A stretch of DNA of 64,000 bases from Sisyra terminalis (taxonomy: Eukaryota > Arthropoda > Insecta > Neuroptera > Sisyridae), in contig OY292276.1 in NCBI GenBank assembly GCA_958496175.1, positions 37,344,449-37,408,448 on the forward strand, written 5' to 3'. This document shows positions 11,601 through 23,689 of this stretch, in pieces. The notes beneath the pieces are model-generated. The model saw only the letters and a list, made by a program, of their open reading frames with translations. It made no database searches and was not told where the DNA came from. Position numbers and translations under genes: made by a program. Each line of letters starts with the position of its first letter. The first letter of the stretch is position 1.

Positions 11601-13487
11601 TAAATCCTTATTAACGTAAAATGAACGAGAAATAATTTTTTTCATTCCTGTGATCACAAATAATTTTTAGAAAAACTTTAATTTCCAAGAGAACTCTGAG
11701 ACTAAACAGTATTTTATCCTATTCGAGAATAATGGTTCTCAGAAAAACTTATTTTAGACGAATTATAAGGATGCTTTTGAAAATATTGAAGTATTGAAAG
11801 TATAATTTTGAAAGTTAGGTGTTTTTATGGTTTTTATAGGCCACACCATTATTAAATCGTGTCTTATTGTATAATAGAGAGCAATAATTTTGGACCCCAA
11901 CAGTATCATTGTTACGTAAATATAATACTTCTCTGTAAAGTGTTATTTGTTGTCTTGCCTCATCGAAATGAACTACTTCTATCTCTGTCTTGTACTTACA
12001 GCAATAAATTTTGCCAAAGCCAATATGAATGATATTCACATCTTTAAAAAGGAAAACTCAATGAATTTAAGGATTAAATAAGCAAATAAATAAAAAAGTT
12101 CGTCTAGTTTAAACCTATTTTACTAGACAATCTACTTTACTGTGCAAATGTTATTAAGATGTAGTAAACACCTCTATTTTTGTTTTCAATGTGAGGCAAT
12201 GACGACTGAAAATATGATCTTGAAAAAATTTTCATACTTTTTTTTTTGACAAATAATCTAACACGTGTAAGATGACTTAAATTTGTAAAATAATTGATAG
12301 TATTGCTAACTATCAAAAATCGATGAGAGCTTTCATTAATGATTACAGATGCGTTCATACATCAACGGTTACTAAAGGGTGAGGAAATGATTTTCTTTCA
12401 TGGGACACATATAAAAAATATATTTGAAAACGTTCCAAACTCAAAAGACTTTTTGAAAATCTATTGTGGTTTTAATCGATTAGTCAAATTCGCAAAGAAT
12501 TTTTTTGAAAATTTTTGATTTAAGAGATCAAAAATGTGCTAATTTCAAGTTTGAGACATAGTAAGGGAATGATTTTCAGGGTACTTTTTATTTATTATTC
12601 TATAGAGATAAGCTTATGGTTCAAAAATTTCAACCAACACCGTTAGCCCATGTAATGTTGTTTCCAAGAAAAAAAAATACTATCTAAGAGAAAGGACAAG
12701 AATTTCGATATTTCGTAAAAATTATCCATCTACAAATAGTAAATAATGATTTAGTATCCCATTCATTTGGTAGAGTAATCATCTTTCCAGATATTGGAAT
12801 TTCATTCTATGCATTTTCATTTTGGTAGACATAATTTCATTATTCTGGTTAATATGTGCATTCCTCCTTTTTATCATTATGATTTTCTCTAAATTAATCA
12901 ATAATTTGTATATATTGTATGTATATATGTGTATATTTTGTAATAATCAATAATTCTTACGGTCATTTTATAGCCCTCATAGAATTCGATATAAAAATAA
13001 TATTCCATACATAAATAATGCCTGCCAAGAAAAAATTACAACTGATTTATTTTTTTTACATTATATATTAGGCTTCATGTATTGGTTAACATTTTAATAG
13101 AATAAATCGGCTATGTGAAGTTGAATGCTTTTTGAAACAGGTTAACATTATATATAGTAAAGTAAATGCTTGATTACTGTATGTGCAGATGAATTGATTT
13201 ACTACTTAAAACCTTTCGCAAATTAAATTTTTCTGTAAGAAACTTTGAATTGTAAGTGAAATATGTGAAAGACATTACACTGGAATTGGTAATCAAAATA
13301 TTCTCAATAGATTCTATGTATACGTATGTGGGAAAATTAAAAAAGTTTTGGCGACAACAAAATGCCTTCGCCAGTATGAAGTCCACATAGAATCATTATG
13401 TGTGAGATCGTTTTGTTAATTGTGAGACAATAGCTAAGCAAGAGTACTGATAAATTGAAAATAATACCGACGACTCTAGTTTTATTA
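8601..13487. other. AT-rich stretch, no supported gene
   Basis: No frame with recognisable protein content. A faint LINE-like patch near 9390-9535 (GRPVQ then ..RLRL) ends in GAAGAAGAA but is too weak to call. The frames at 11815-12039, 12137-12358 and 13174-13386 have no recognisable motif. Confidence 0.5.
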
Positions 13488-13640
13488 TCGGCGTTGTTTG
13501 TCGGCGAACACTAACTGATGAGGACTCCACGCGGGGGACCTGTAAGAATGTCGCCGAGTTCTTCTTGTGGTGTAACTTGTCAACAAGACATTCACTCTAC
13601 CTTCGTATCCCTTTCTGCTATATCCACGCTTAATAGTTAG
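13488..13640. other. GC-richer island with a 40-residue frame
   Basis: This block stands out from the AT background, with repeated TCGGCG, a GCGGGGG run and a TCGGCGA..TGTCGCCGA self-complementary pair around 13501-13555. On the plus strand an ATG at 13518 opens 40 residues beginning MRTPRGGPVRM and ending at TAG 13638-13640. A GTAAGA donor-like site lies inside it at about 13551. It could be an exon, a promoter-proximal island or an eroded repeat. Nothing was recognised. Confidence 0.3.
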
Positions 13641-15040
13641 ACACATTATTCCCGTCGATATTCAAACCTGACATTATTGCTTATTTTTATTTTTTCGTTA
13701 TAATTTTCACATAGAATTTCACTCTTCACAATTGTAACAAACGTGACTTAACATTCTTGCGATTTTTTCTACCCGTACTCAATTATTTCTCTATACCACG
13801 TTCAAATATCGATTTAAATAATTAAAGAAAATAATGAAATAATTCTTTTCATTACACAAATATTTCATACAAAAAAAAACTTCTCAAATGACTTACATAT
13901 GAATTTGTATTAGTCCACATACCACGTTAAATATACGACCAAGCACCTAATTTAAAAAAAATCAACTTTCTAAAGAATTGAATAAAATAACATCATTCTC
14001 ATCAATTTAATGGTGTAAGTTACAGCTCAATCAGTGCAAGAATTAAATAATTCTAGACCAATGATCCATATCTTTATATATGTACGTGACCAAGCACATT
14101 TTAGTCCCCGATTGGAATGGTTTTTCGATTTGTAAGGATTCAGCAAATTAAATTAGAACAAATCGAAAAAATCGAAAAAGATGATGATACCTAGATATAC
14201 CTACCCAGATAGTCTTTTTCAAACTTTTAATATCAAACACAATAATTCAAACTGTTAATTTACAATTTTTAATTTGCAACATTGAAAAGAATGACGCAAA
14301 AAATGAAGAAGAAAAGAACACAAAGATTTTTTTGAAGTCTCAATAATTAAAAGAAATGGTATTGTATCGTATTGACGACTTTTTCGTTTAGTTTAACACA
14401 TAGAAGAACTGATATTGATTCGTCATCTCCAGCCATGTATTTGTCACACTTCTTGTAATTCTTGTATTTTACCATTTTCAGTGATCCACCTTTATAGAAT
14501 ATAGAGAAAAAATGTTAATAGTGTATCTGTAACTGAGAGATCATTTAGCAAAAAGAACTACTTATTTCGTCGATATCCTGATGAGTTTATTGCAGTTTAT
14601 AAATACGTGTAGTACATCGGAATACGATATTTTAAAACGGTAATTTATAAGGTTTTGTCAGTGTTTTTTTTCAATTGATTTAAAAAACAAAGATAAAATT
14701 GAAATTTTTAACATCATTTTATGAAAATTACTTGCTTTATAGTAAATTATAAAATTTTGTTGCTAAAAAACTGACATGTAACTTCAATTAAAAATATCTT
14801 GTTTTATTTTTTAATACCTTTTATGTGCGTTTTATATTTTATTCAACTCTTAGTACTAATTTACTAAACAACGCAAGAAAATGTATCACGTAGCTATTAG
14901 AACAGTAAAACGAGAGAAAAAATCAATTATATCCGTGCTTTTAAATTTGGCTTTAAGCTTGTAAAAATACCATCAAAAAATGAGTTTATAAAAGTCATTG
15001 CATAACATAAAGGAATTTACGGTAGAAAAAAATGTAAAGG
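13641..15040. other. AT-rich stretch, no gene seen
   Basis: Only short frames. No terminal repeats or structured RNA candidates noticed. Confidence 0.6.
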
Positions 15041-15044
15041 GATT

Positions 15045-15335
15045 ATGGGAAAACTATCTCGGACACTAATTACTGAAATTTTTGTTCTTACAAAAGTGGT
15101 AACAGGTCTAATAATCGACCACTGCGGAGTGAAAAAGTACTTGCATAATATGGGATTTCTTGTGGGTGATCCAAGATGCAGATTTTGCCAGGCAAAGGAT
15201 GAAATGGATGAACTCTCACGTTCTGTGGAAATACATTGCTCTGAATGAAAATGGAGACATGAGGAACTGAAGACATTAAATCTGGAACCACCCGTACCTA
15301 CTGCATAAGCTACTTAGGTTCGTCCAGTTACTTGG
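15045..15335 (+). pseudogene. LINE ORF2 C-terminus relic, zinc-knuckle region
   Basis: A 67-codon frame runs through VVTGLI.DHCGVKKYLHNMG (one residue masked), then VGDPRCRFCQAKDEMDE, matching the C-terminal module of R1/Jockey/I-group ORF2 proteins (TGH..L..HL..MG....P.CRFC...EE..EH.L..C). After a frameshift the segment KLLRFVQLLGLN precedes a stop, as in the usual ORF2 end. Related ends occur at 49395-49690 (minus) and 40850-40935 (minus). Frameshifts and lost cysteine/histidine spacing make it non-functional. Confidence 0.8.
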
Positions 15336-15352
15336 TCTTAACTAGGTCTTCA

Positions 15353-15380
15353 CCTAGGTCCCTACTTCTAGGGACCTAGG
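15353..15380. other. Perfect 12-bp stem-loop in LINE 3' UTR
   Basis: CCTAGGTCCCTA and TAGGGACCTAGG are exact reverse complements around the 4-nt loop CTTC. It follows directly after the ORF2-type stop of the LINE relic and precedes a segment (about 15395-15430) shared with the LINE 3' end at 49395-49690. Such 3' UTR structures can serve as RT recognition signals. That role is inferred. Confidence 0.85.
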
Positions 15381-15638
15381 AAACACAACCCCTGGTGTTG
15401 CAGTGTTGAGGTTCAATAAGCCTCATTCTGGAAACTATAAAAGAATAAGCTTGTAGCAAAGAACTAACCAGAGTTGAGTCTCGTTAATTTGACAGGTAAA
15501 GAATGGGGTAAGAAATTTTAGAAAATTCTCCAACTATAATGGAAACACGGTAACACAATGGTAATCACGAATAGTAATATGACAAAAGGCAGGGATATTT
15601 TTTCCCTTTAATCGTTTTTTAAATTGCTTTTCATCTAA

Positions 15639-15950
15639 TTTATATTTTTATCTTTTGCATTAATAAATGCTTTTGCAAATGAAATATTTGTTGAGAACTA
15701 TGAAGCTAAACTGGCTCAAAATTTTGCTAAAACAGACGTTCCAAAATATTTGGAAGAAACAAGCATGTATAAAAATGTTTTTAATTTTGATGTGGAAACT
15801 AAAGGGCAAAATCATAAACAAGCTGTAGCAACTAGACGTATGAAAGAACTACAAGTGTTAGGATGTTTGACTGTAGAAATTTTTATATCAAAAGAATTAC
15901 GAGCACTACGATTGACTGTGCAATTAGATGTTACTATCTGTCGTACGTAA
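15639..15950 (+). CDS. Unrecognised 103-codon open frame
   Basis: Open from the stop at 15636-15638 to TAA at 15948-15950, without an early ATG (the first Met is at 15750). The middle has a mixed, charged composition, e.g. AKLAQNFAKTDVPKYLEE and ATRRMKELQVLG, unlike the Phe/Ile/Lys-rich noise frames nearby. It sits about 300 bp after the LINE relic and has no recognised family. It may be an exon, a pseudogene fragment or chance. Confidence 0.28.
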   Translation, partial: FIFLSFALINAFANEIFVENYEAKLAQNFAKTDVPKYLEETSMYKNVFNFDVETKGQNHKQAVATRRMKELQVLGCLTVEIFISKELRALRLTVQLDVTICRT

Positions 15951-16735
15951 ACTCTAAAGTGTAGAGTATTCTTTTCACTTTTCAAAATAGTATTGATTTT
16001 AAGTAAAAAGGTAAAATTTAAAAAGCTTTTCTTAATCTTGGTTGAGTTCACACTCACTAAGCAATTTAATCGATTATTGAAAAATTTTCCAACTCAACTT
16101 TGGAGTATTCTCGATTCATGTGATCTACATTTAAATGATTGTAAAGAAATTGTCCTAAGATTTAAGTATGCAATATTTGTTGGCTTTTAAATATTATAAT
16201 TTTCTTTCAGAACATTTAATTTATAAAATATGAGACACTAAATTATCTTCATATCCAATACTTCTAATATCGGCGAGTTTTATACCATAAAATACCTTTT
16301 TCTGAGTTCTAATATTAATAACTTATTATGTATTATTTTGTTTCTATTTATTACTTTCTATTTATTATTTTCTCCCTTTGAGATTATTATTAAAAGAATA
16401 AATAAAAAAATGCTATGTAAAGCATTAAATTTTGAACATTGTACAATTTGAATACATAATTTTTCAAATATTTCAAAATATTTTAATCCGCATTTTTTAA
16501 AGTTTCAATGAACAAAAGTTGCAGAAAGTTTCTTAAATATAAATGGCGAACAAATATCTTTTCTTTTTTTGCGAAGACGCATTTTTTATTCGTTTTATTT
16601 ATAGTTTATTTTATTTGTTTTTTCATAGTGTGTCACTGAACTGTAATTAATGGAAATTGCTTGGGAAATTTTAGATTTCAACTTTTATTCAAAAAATTAA
16701 GGCCAGCTTTTCATTTATTGGTGTCAACCTTTTTA

Positions 16736-16870
16736 GAGTTCCTTAGCCCAATGGCAAAAACAGAATTCCTTATAGATGTGTCATATCCGTTCGTCTGTAT
16801 GGATATCAATAATGGATATTAATTTGCTTGAAAATTATTGGAACCGTACATAAGAAATCGAAAAGAAGAT
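16736..16870 (+). repeat. Remnant of a widespread insect 'GTTCCRTAGCC' repeat
   Basis: GAGTTCCTTAGCCCAATGGC, AAAAACAGAATTCCTTAT and CCGTTCGTCTGTATGGATAT resemble the start of dispersed repeats common in Lepidoptera and other insects, in which GGTTCCGTA... is followed by a GTCTGTCTGT tract. A possible companion motif ACGGAACCCTAAAAA lies near 53853. The family assignment is from memory of the motif only. Confidence 0.4.
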
Positions 16871-17475
16871 ATTTTCTATAAACGGCTGTATAATAGTGTA
16901 GATTGTAAATAAGCTTCGAAAAAATACTATAACTTATGCATAAAATTCGTCGCATAGCTATGCATTATTGGATGATATAGAGATATTATATTGAAACATG
17001 TTATTATATATTCAAGTATAACTAACGTTTAACATTTTTAGGTCATTTTTAACCTATCAATGTATGAAAGCATTAAGCAGTAAATCAGCAAAAGCTATTT
17101 CCCATGATGAAATGCTTCACTTTGCATTGTTTTACGCACATTTAACAAATTTATTATTTTGTAAAATCTATTATTTATCCAACTAAAAATTATAATTTTT
17201 AATTTTATACTTACGATTTGAACTCAAATGCTGCAGATTTTTTGCTAAAGGAAATGCATAAATACTTTATGTTACGTTATATAATTAAATTCCTGTTTTT
17301 AACACATTAAATTAAAAAATCATATATCTTAACCTGCCTTTCTTTAATTTCTATTGGATTTAACTTCAATTTTCGTCAAAATTTACAAAAAAATTATTTT
17401 TTCTCTTTCCGTAAGTATTAACAAAATATTAAAATCATACAGAAAAAGGTAGTGGAATTTCAACACGTTTTAGAC

Positions 17476-17821
17476 CAGGGGTCACCCAAATTTATAATCA
17501 TCGACCTCCTACACATTGTTTGATCCCCCATAAACCCCCGTACAAGTAATTTTCAGTTAAATTAAATAAAACATTCAGTGTTTGTACATTTATTTTATGA
17601 TAATTAACATTTATTAAAGTACCTTGTCTATTAATAGTTATATATAAATTATTAATGATAAAAAAAATCAAAAACTTCATACGAGATTAGGTAGATATAT
17701 ATTATTTGCATTTTAAGAACTTTAGAACTTTGTCCTTTAATTCTCAATTAACCGTCAAGATCCCAAAACAGTGTTACATCGACCCCATGGGGATCTGTAT
17801 CGACTACTGTAGCAACCCCTG
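17476..17821. mobile_element. hAT-type MITE with 8-bp target duplication
   Basis: The left end is CAGGGGTCACCCAAATTT and the right end, read inward, is CAGGGGTTGCTACAGTAGTC. Both begin CAGGGGT as hAT TIRs do. The flanks TTTTAGAC (17468-17475) and CTTTAGAC (17822-17829) form an 8-bp TSD with one mismatch, the hAT length. The interior is AT-rich and non-coding, so it depends on a transposase elsewhere. Confidence 0.85.
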
Positions 17822-17829
17822 CTTTAGAC

Positions 17830-20740
17830 CAAAAGCAGCGTTCAGTATTGTTATTTGTTTTGGTTTTCAACTTAAATATTTTTATAGATTCTGTAAATAA
17901 CTCTGCTTAAAAAGATAATGCAGTATGGATAATTTAAAAGCATGCATTTACATATAGGTACATACATTATTTATTCAATATCCGTTGACCGTTTCTAAAT
18001 ATATTACAACTTTAAGAGTTTATAGATTCGTAATTACAAATAATTACATTCATTTTAAAATTAAAATTATTGGTAACTTATATCACTTAATCTCGGAATT
18101 GAAATATCTCAACACTTAGTGCAGTGGACTAAAAGTATTAATTCAGCTTCGATTTCTTCATTTCTTACTGATGACTTGTTTAACAACAAAATTATGATTG
18201 TATCTCCAACATTATCATACAAATGCTTATCTTCATATTTATACTTAAATAAATTACTTAAATCACGTTTAATTTATTAATAGCTCGAGACTCCTATTTT
18301 TTTCAACTATTAATTATAAGGAAACGAAGAAACAACCAGTCATTAAATCATAACTTTAATAATATTAATTAAATAACTTTCATCACGTTGTTAGTTTTTT
18401 TGAAGAATGCAAAAGAAATATTATTAAAATGTCCATTGCGACAAACTTAAAATTCCTTAATGGCCTCAAATGAATTATGGTGTACAATGTACATTGCACA
18501 TATAGATAGTTGCAATAGCAGAACTGCAGTATTAAATCAAAAGATTCAGCTTGCCGTTATTTCTGAATAAATTAATACAAAAAAACAAACTGTCCCAATC
18601 GTCGTAAATTTCAATGTTTAAAAAGAAATCAATGATAGATGCAAGTATTTTATATTTATGTGAAATAATATGGATAGAAATGAAACCGTTGATCGTTAAA
18701 AAGGCTAAATAAAATGCATTATTCCAAGTACTTGCGTAAAGTCGCTCTAAAAGTGTCCGCCGTAAATGATTATCTGGTGATTAGAAATCCGGTTTTAAAT
18801 GCAACACAAACTTTAATTACATTTCTACGTTTTAACACGCATTTAATAATAATCTGTTATTCTTTGATGGTAGTCATATTAAATCAAGTTGTTAAATTAT
18901 TTACTATGGGTAGGAAAGTAGAAGAGGACACTAAGGCCATAGCACTGTGGCCATAAAGAAAAACTAAATTTGGATTTGTTTACTTTGGTGAAATATTCAT
19001 AAATCGTTTCAATTCGCAATAAGGAATTGAAAACATCTCACAATCACTTTCTATAACAGCTAACTAATTTTACGACACATTTCCAGCGCTCAGTGTGAAA
19101 ATAACACGACCAATTGGAATTTATTGATCACCAATTTATTAGAACTTGTTATAGCAACTCCACGCAGATTTATTTATTATATATTAAAGCGAGACACGAA
19201 AGTGGAAAATATTAACACATATGTGATGTTTAATTCAAATTTATTTAAATAAGCTTCATTCTTATTATCTTAGTTTGTTTTTTCTTTTTCATTCTAAAAT
19301 CGCATGAATCTGAAATTTAGTATTGCAATAAAGAAATGTCTTTTCCAAAATATTAGTGAGAAAGTTTGTTAGTTTTAAGCCTTATGGTTGAGATCAGTCC
19401 AATATTTATGGACAACAAGGATAGGATTTTAAGTAGATGTATTAATCTATAAAAAAATTATATGTACGTTAGCTGACATTAAAATCTGCATACGATCTGT
19501 GTTATTACAAGTATTTTTCTGCAACCATTAATGCAACTTTACTACCTGATGAAGATAATAATTTTTAATGTTATTTTCTTCTCCTATGAGTCATAAAACT
19601 GTAATTAAATTTCTATTATTTTATTTTATATTTGAAAGCATTTTTCTGTTGATTTCCCAATTGTTAAGTGTTCAAGAAGAGTTTTAGAAATCTAGATGTT
19701 GTGTAGAGCTTTTTAGCCAAGTAAATACATAGAAATCAAGATAGGTTAGTTTTATGCAAATTGTAAATAATTATAGCAGTATAATTATACAAGATATTGG
19801 ATCATCGTTTGGAAATATCTTTGTTCAAAGAAAGAAGTTCATTCTTTGTAGATAGAAATTGTGATTTGCGTAAATGCATCTTTGCACTTGTAGTAAATCT
19901 ACACTGATAAAACAAGAATGTTTGATAAATTCTTCTCAAACACGATCAATTTCTATGTGCGTTAATATGAAACCGGAATTTGCCAATAAGTGATGCTGAC
20001 TTCCAATAGAGGATCTGCCAAATCATGTCATTAAGGCAATTTTTGTTTTGCTATATAATATAGAACACAGATTTTCAATTTGCAAAAGTGTAAATTTCCC
20101 ACGACTTCATCGTTTTTTAATATTGCATTTTCCTGCTGCGGAACCGCGACGAATGTTCAAGCATACGTTGAGTATCCTCTTACAAAATCTCAGTGTTTAA
20201 AGGTGCTTTAAAAAATTGAAAATACCTATTTCGATGTGAAGAACGAAGATTGTCGAATCTTTAAAGATTGTCTAATCTCACAAAATAGCATAAAAGGTAA
20301 ACTAAAAATGCTGAGTTCCAAAATTATGTATTCTCAATTTTTACTTTGAAGTACAATATTCCTAAAAATTATGCTTTACCGCCACTCAATAAATTCTCAG
20401 TTTTAGTTAGCGAAATTTGTGGTTGGTTGTAAATAGTACAATAGTTTATTATAGTATACTTATTTGTAGAATGTGTATTCCACTTTGGTAAAATGCTCAA
20501 TATAAAAAAAAATCCACCGGAAACCAAAACATCACATTTTAGCTCCCTCTTCTCTGGCATCAATAGATGAAAGAAATATGAACTTTACCTACAGTAATTT
20601 TTAATTTACTTCTGTTGCCTTTTATATAAATTATGCATCTAATTATCTTTATAAATATGCATACAAATGAAATATATTAAGTACTACCCTTCGTGTATGA
20701 TTCGTAGCTCCAACCCTGGTGCAGTATTTTGTAGAAACGT
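17830..20740. other. AT-rich stretch, no supported gene
   Basis: The 80-codon frame at 18714-18956 ends in a short charged run before a TAA but has no recognisable motif. Nothing else stands out. Confidence 0.5.
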
Positions 20741-20779
20741 GGATAGAACCCAGCCACTGCTGAGACTCCCTAAATGCTT

Positions 20780-21025
20780 ATTAATAGGTCGCAGTAGCAT
20801 CGTCGTTTCAGGCGACCAGGAGGATTCCTTAGATAAATCTTAGAGAAGAGAATTTGGGCGTTAGGATTAGGATGATATGATCCAATAAGTTAGGGTGAAA
20901 TGTTTGGAATAATTCTTGAATTAAGTTAGCAAGGAAGTTAAGGTATTTGTTGATGGGACAATTGCTTGCATAATAAGGAGCATTAGTATGGAGCATTAGG
21001 ACATTAAAATGTTGTAGAAGCATAA
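20780..21025 (-). pseudogene. Jockey-type LINE ORF2 C-terminus relic
   Basis: The minus-strand frame reads NAPYYASNCPINKYLNF, then IQELFQTFHPNLLDHIIL. After a stop comes PGRLKRRCYCDLL. This matches the end of Jockey-clade ORF2 (APWYV.N..IH.DL.IP.V...I......H..L..HPNPL ... RLKR.WP.DL). The PWYV tryptophan and final W are replaced and there is a stop, so it is decayed. Confidence 0.8.
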
Positions 21026-21029
21026 GGAC

Positions 21030-22065
21030 TAGAATTAGTCTTAGTCATAAAAGTTAATATATTTTAACTAAATAATCTATTGAACATATTTTTTGTCGCT
21101 ATTTGTATGTATGCAATGTGTATGCAATTTGAAAGTCTTTAAGTATATAATTAGCATTGTCATTGCTTTTTTAAACTATCAAAACTATAAATGAAATATT
21201 AAAAACCGAAATATTTCAAATGTTTCATAAAAATTATAATTAAATTATGGACCAGATATTAAGTTAAGTAACCTTTCACTATTTTTTGTTTCAATTTCGG
21301 TTCTACTAATAAATATTAACGTAGTTGCATCTTGTAAGTAATAATTAAAGTATTTAGAAACGGAAATATACAAATCGATTTTTGGGATATTGGAAACATT
21401 AATGAAAAACATAGGTACATAATTAACTTGAAGAAGAAAACGTTTGCCAATTAAATTTAATTTTCTGTCTCGAAATAGAAATCATCAGACATCAATCAAA
21501 ATTAAAAAACTTTGGATTTAAATCAATTTTACGTAAGTAATTAGGTGTTATTATAAGTTCGAAGAAACCCGATTTTATAATTTTTGTCAATTCTTGCAGT
21601 TAAAGTTACTGAAAATACTGTTTCCGGCAATTTTTTCAAATGCAATTTTGTCAATCGTCATTTCCCTGATAGTTTCCCCTATACCAGGAATTTAAAAACT
21701 ATGTCTGGTTCTAAATTGTGATTGGGTAACTTAAGTATTAACTTAAAGAATTGAATAACTTTTGGAAGATTTTTGTCCATACTAAATTATGTAAGCTAGC
21801 AAAATATTTATAACTACACTTTAAGGCTTGTCATTTTATGTTTTATTTTATGAAAAAGAATATGAATATATTTTTTGACATTCACACGTAATTCAATATT
21901 CCGGTCTGGTGTTATTTGTGTTATCAACTACAGGAACCAAATGTTCAACGATGATTTCAATTCCAAATATTGTCGGCAGAAGTTGAAAATTATATCAACG
22001 AAACGTTGCAAACTTCACAAACGATTGGAAAATCGATGCTTTAGCTAGTCTTACTTTAGTGTTTT
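21030..22065. other. AT-rich stretch, no gene seen
   Basis: No readable protein content. The part next to 22070 may be eroded LINE sequence, but no motif survives. Confidence 0.5.
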
Positions 22066-22069
22066 TCCA

Positions 22070-22497
22070 GATGAGTCTACTTTTCCAGTACATCTATATT
22101 TCGTAAGTTTCGCCGTTGATTTTATGGCTATCACTATAGGATGTTTGATTTCTTTATTGCATCCTCAGGTGTTAGTAACTAGGATTCCTTGGTATATTCT
22201 TTGATTTCTTGTGAGTTATTACTTCGTCTGTCAGCAATTATTATTTTCATTTTCGTTTTTATTTCATTGATCTTCAAACTGTACTGCTCGCTGAAGTTGG
22301 TAAGCCTACTCATTATTTCGACTAGATCGTCTTGACTTGCTGCTATTACAAGGGTGTCATTGGTATATCGTAGGTTGTTTACTTTTTACCGCAAATGGAA
22401 CTTCCGTCTTCCCAATAATTTCCCAATAAACAAGAGCCATTTTCATAATGTATTCGTTGTAGATATTTTAGAGGATAGGAGAGAGTATCAACCCTTT
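22070..22497 (-). pseudogene. RTE-like LINE reverse transcriptase relic
   Basis: On the minus strand, with frame changes, the order is GLILSPIL.NIYNEYIMKMAL, then LRYTNDTLVIAASQDDLVEI, then FSEQYSLKINEIKTK. Further on come LVTNT.GCNKEIK and STAKLTKY. These correspond to RT domains B to E (G...SP.LFN.Y.E.I, the YADD catalytic box, GL.IN..KTK, FTYLGS.VT..G....EI..RI). The catalytic box is YTND instead of YADD and stops are present. It is the same broad family as 56955-57422, which carries the following C-terminal part. Confidence 0.85.
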
Positions 22498-22499
22498 CA

Positions 22500-23400
22500 C
22501 AATAGTATATAATCGCTATATTGAACTAATATTATTATATCTACGAGATAAAAACTATTGATAAATTATTAAGATGAAAATCAATACAAGCTTTTTAATA
22601 GTTTTCCTTTTATGTTTAATTTTCTCTCATGATAAATTTTAGATTTTAAATAAATATAAAAAATACAATACCGAATTGCGTACAACTAGAATTACCAAAA
22701 AATAAAATTCATGCAAAATTTAGTAGAGAAAAACTTGTTTGAGGAAAATGTTATTTAAAAATAAAACTCAGGGAAATGACTTGACTTCAAAAATATTTTT
22801 AAATTTTTTTCTAGAAGTGTCTTACAGCCAAACCAAAAAAAAAAAAAAAAATAAAAAAACATTACAAATATTATGGGTCTTCTTTGCGAAATGAATTATT
22901 TTTGTCAAATTGTATTAACGTATTTTCATTTTTACATTGGCATTGTTAGTTACTTATTGAATATCAAATTTAAAGTATATAATGTACTTTAATGTTTGAG
23001 CATAATTTTTATTTAGATTATATTATAAATTTTCCTAGCCTCGAATAAACTTTCTCAGGGTTTTCTTAAGTAAATATAGGTATATATTTAGATATTGGTA
23101 AAGTACCTAAGTATTGTTAAACGTAAGGATAAACTTGATAACATCGTCGTTGTTTTTAATTAAATTGAACTTTACATAATTTTCCGGCAACAATTCAATT
23201 TTAACAAAAAAGTAATGATCGAGCGAATTCAGAAGTGATGAAATCCACGAAACTTGATAGTAATTAAGAAGAAAGCTTTATATGATTTCTTTTTTCTCAT
23301 AAGTAGTAACTGCTGTGTTGATTTCCCACCTTTTTTAATGAGTTCGAGATTTAATGGTGATACAGAATAATAATAATTCCACCGACAATTATTATTGTTA
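22500..23400. other. AT-rich stretch, no gene seen
   Basis: Contains a poly-A run near 22835-22860 that could mark an old retroposed end, but no body was recognised next to it. Confidence 0.5.
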
Positions 23401-23569
23401 AAGGAACAACTTTGACCAATGTTGTATAACGGATGAGCGATCGCGGAATCCAGTCACTAGTTAGTTGGACTGAGCTATTATCATCAGCAGATATTTACGC
23501 AAAAAGAGACCAATTTAATAGCAGATAAGTTTGCGTTTACAAATTAAAATATCTTAACAGTAATTTATT

Positions 23570-23686
23570 ATGTGGAATCCTCAAAGACGACGATCACGAT
23601 CAGATCCCATACTCAGGTCGCAATCACAATCATCGCTCCAAGTTGATGCGCCAAGGAACACTTCGAACATTTTCTCTTTGATCTAA
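23570..23686 (+). CDS. Small ORF MWNPQRRRSRSDP..., possible 5' exon
   Basis: ATG 23570 to TAA 23686, 38 residues, beginning MWNPQRRRSRSDPILRSQSQ. It is Arg/Ser-rich and clearly richer in G+C than the surroundings, and the block 23430-23690 as a whole shares that bias. A CTCAG^GTCGCA site inside could act as a splice donor, which would make this a first coding exon. No downstream exon was identified and no homologue recognised. Confidence 0.3.
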   Translation: MWNPQRRRSRSDPILRSQSQSSLQVDAPRNTSNIFSLI

Positions 23687-23689
23687 GCC

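Noticed and set aside
13511..13560. Possible hammerhead ribozyme around CTGATGAG
   Set aside because: The core CUGAUGAG is present, but no GAAA box and no matching stem III or cleavage triplet follow at the required positions.
18714..18956. 80-codon plus frame as a gene
   Set aside because: No motif, no splice context, and the length is unexceptional given how many frames exist in 64 kb.
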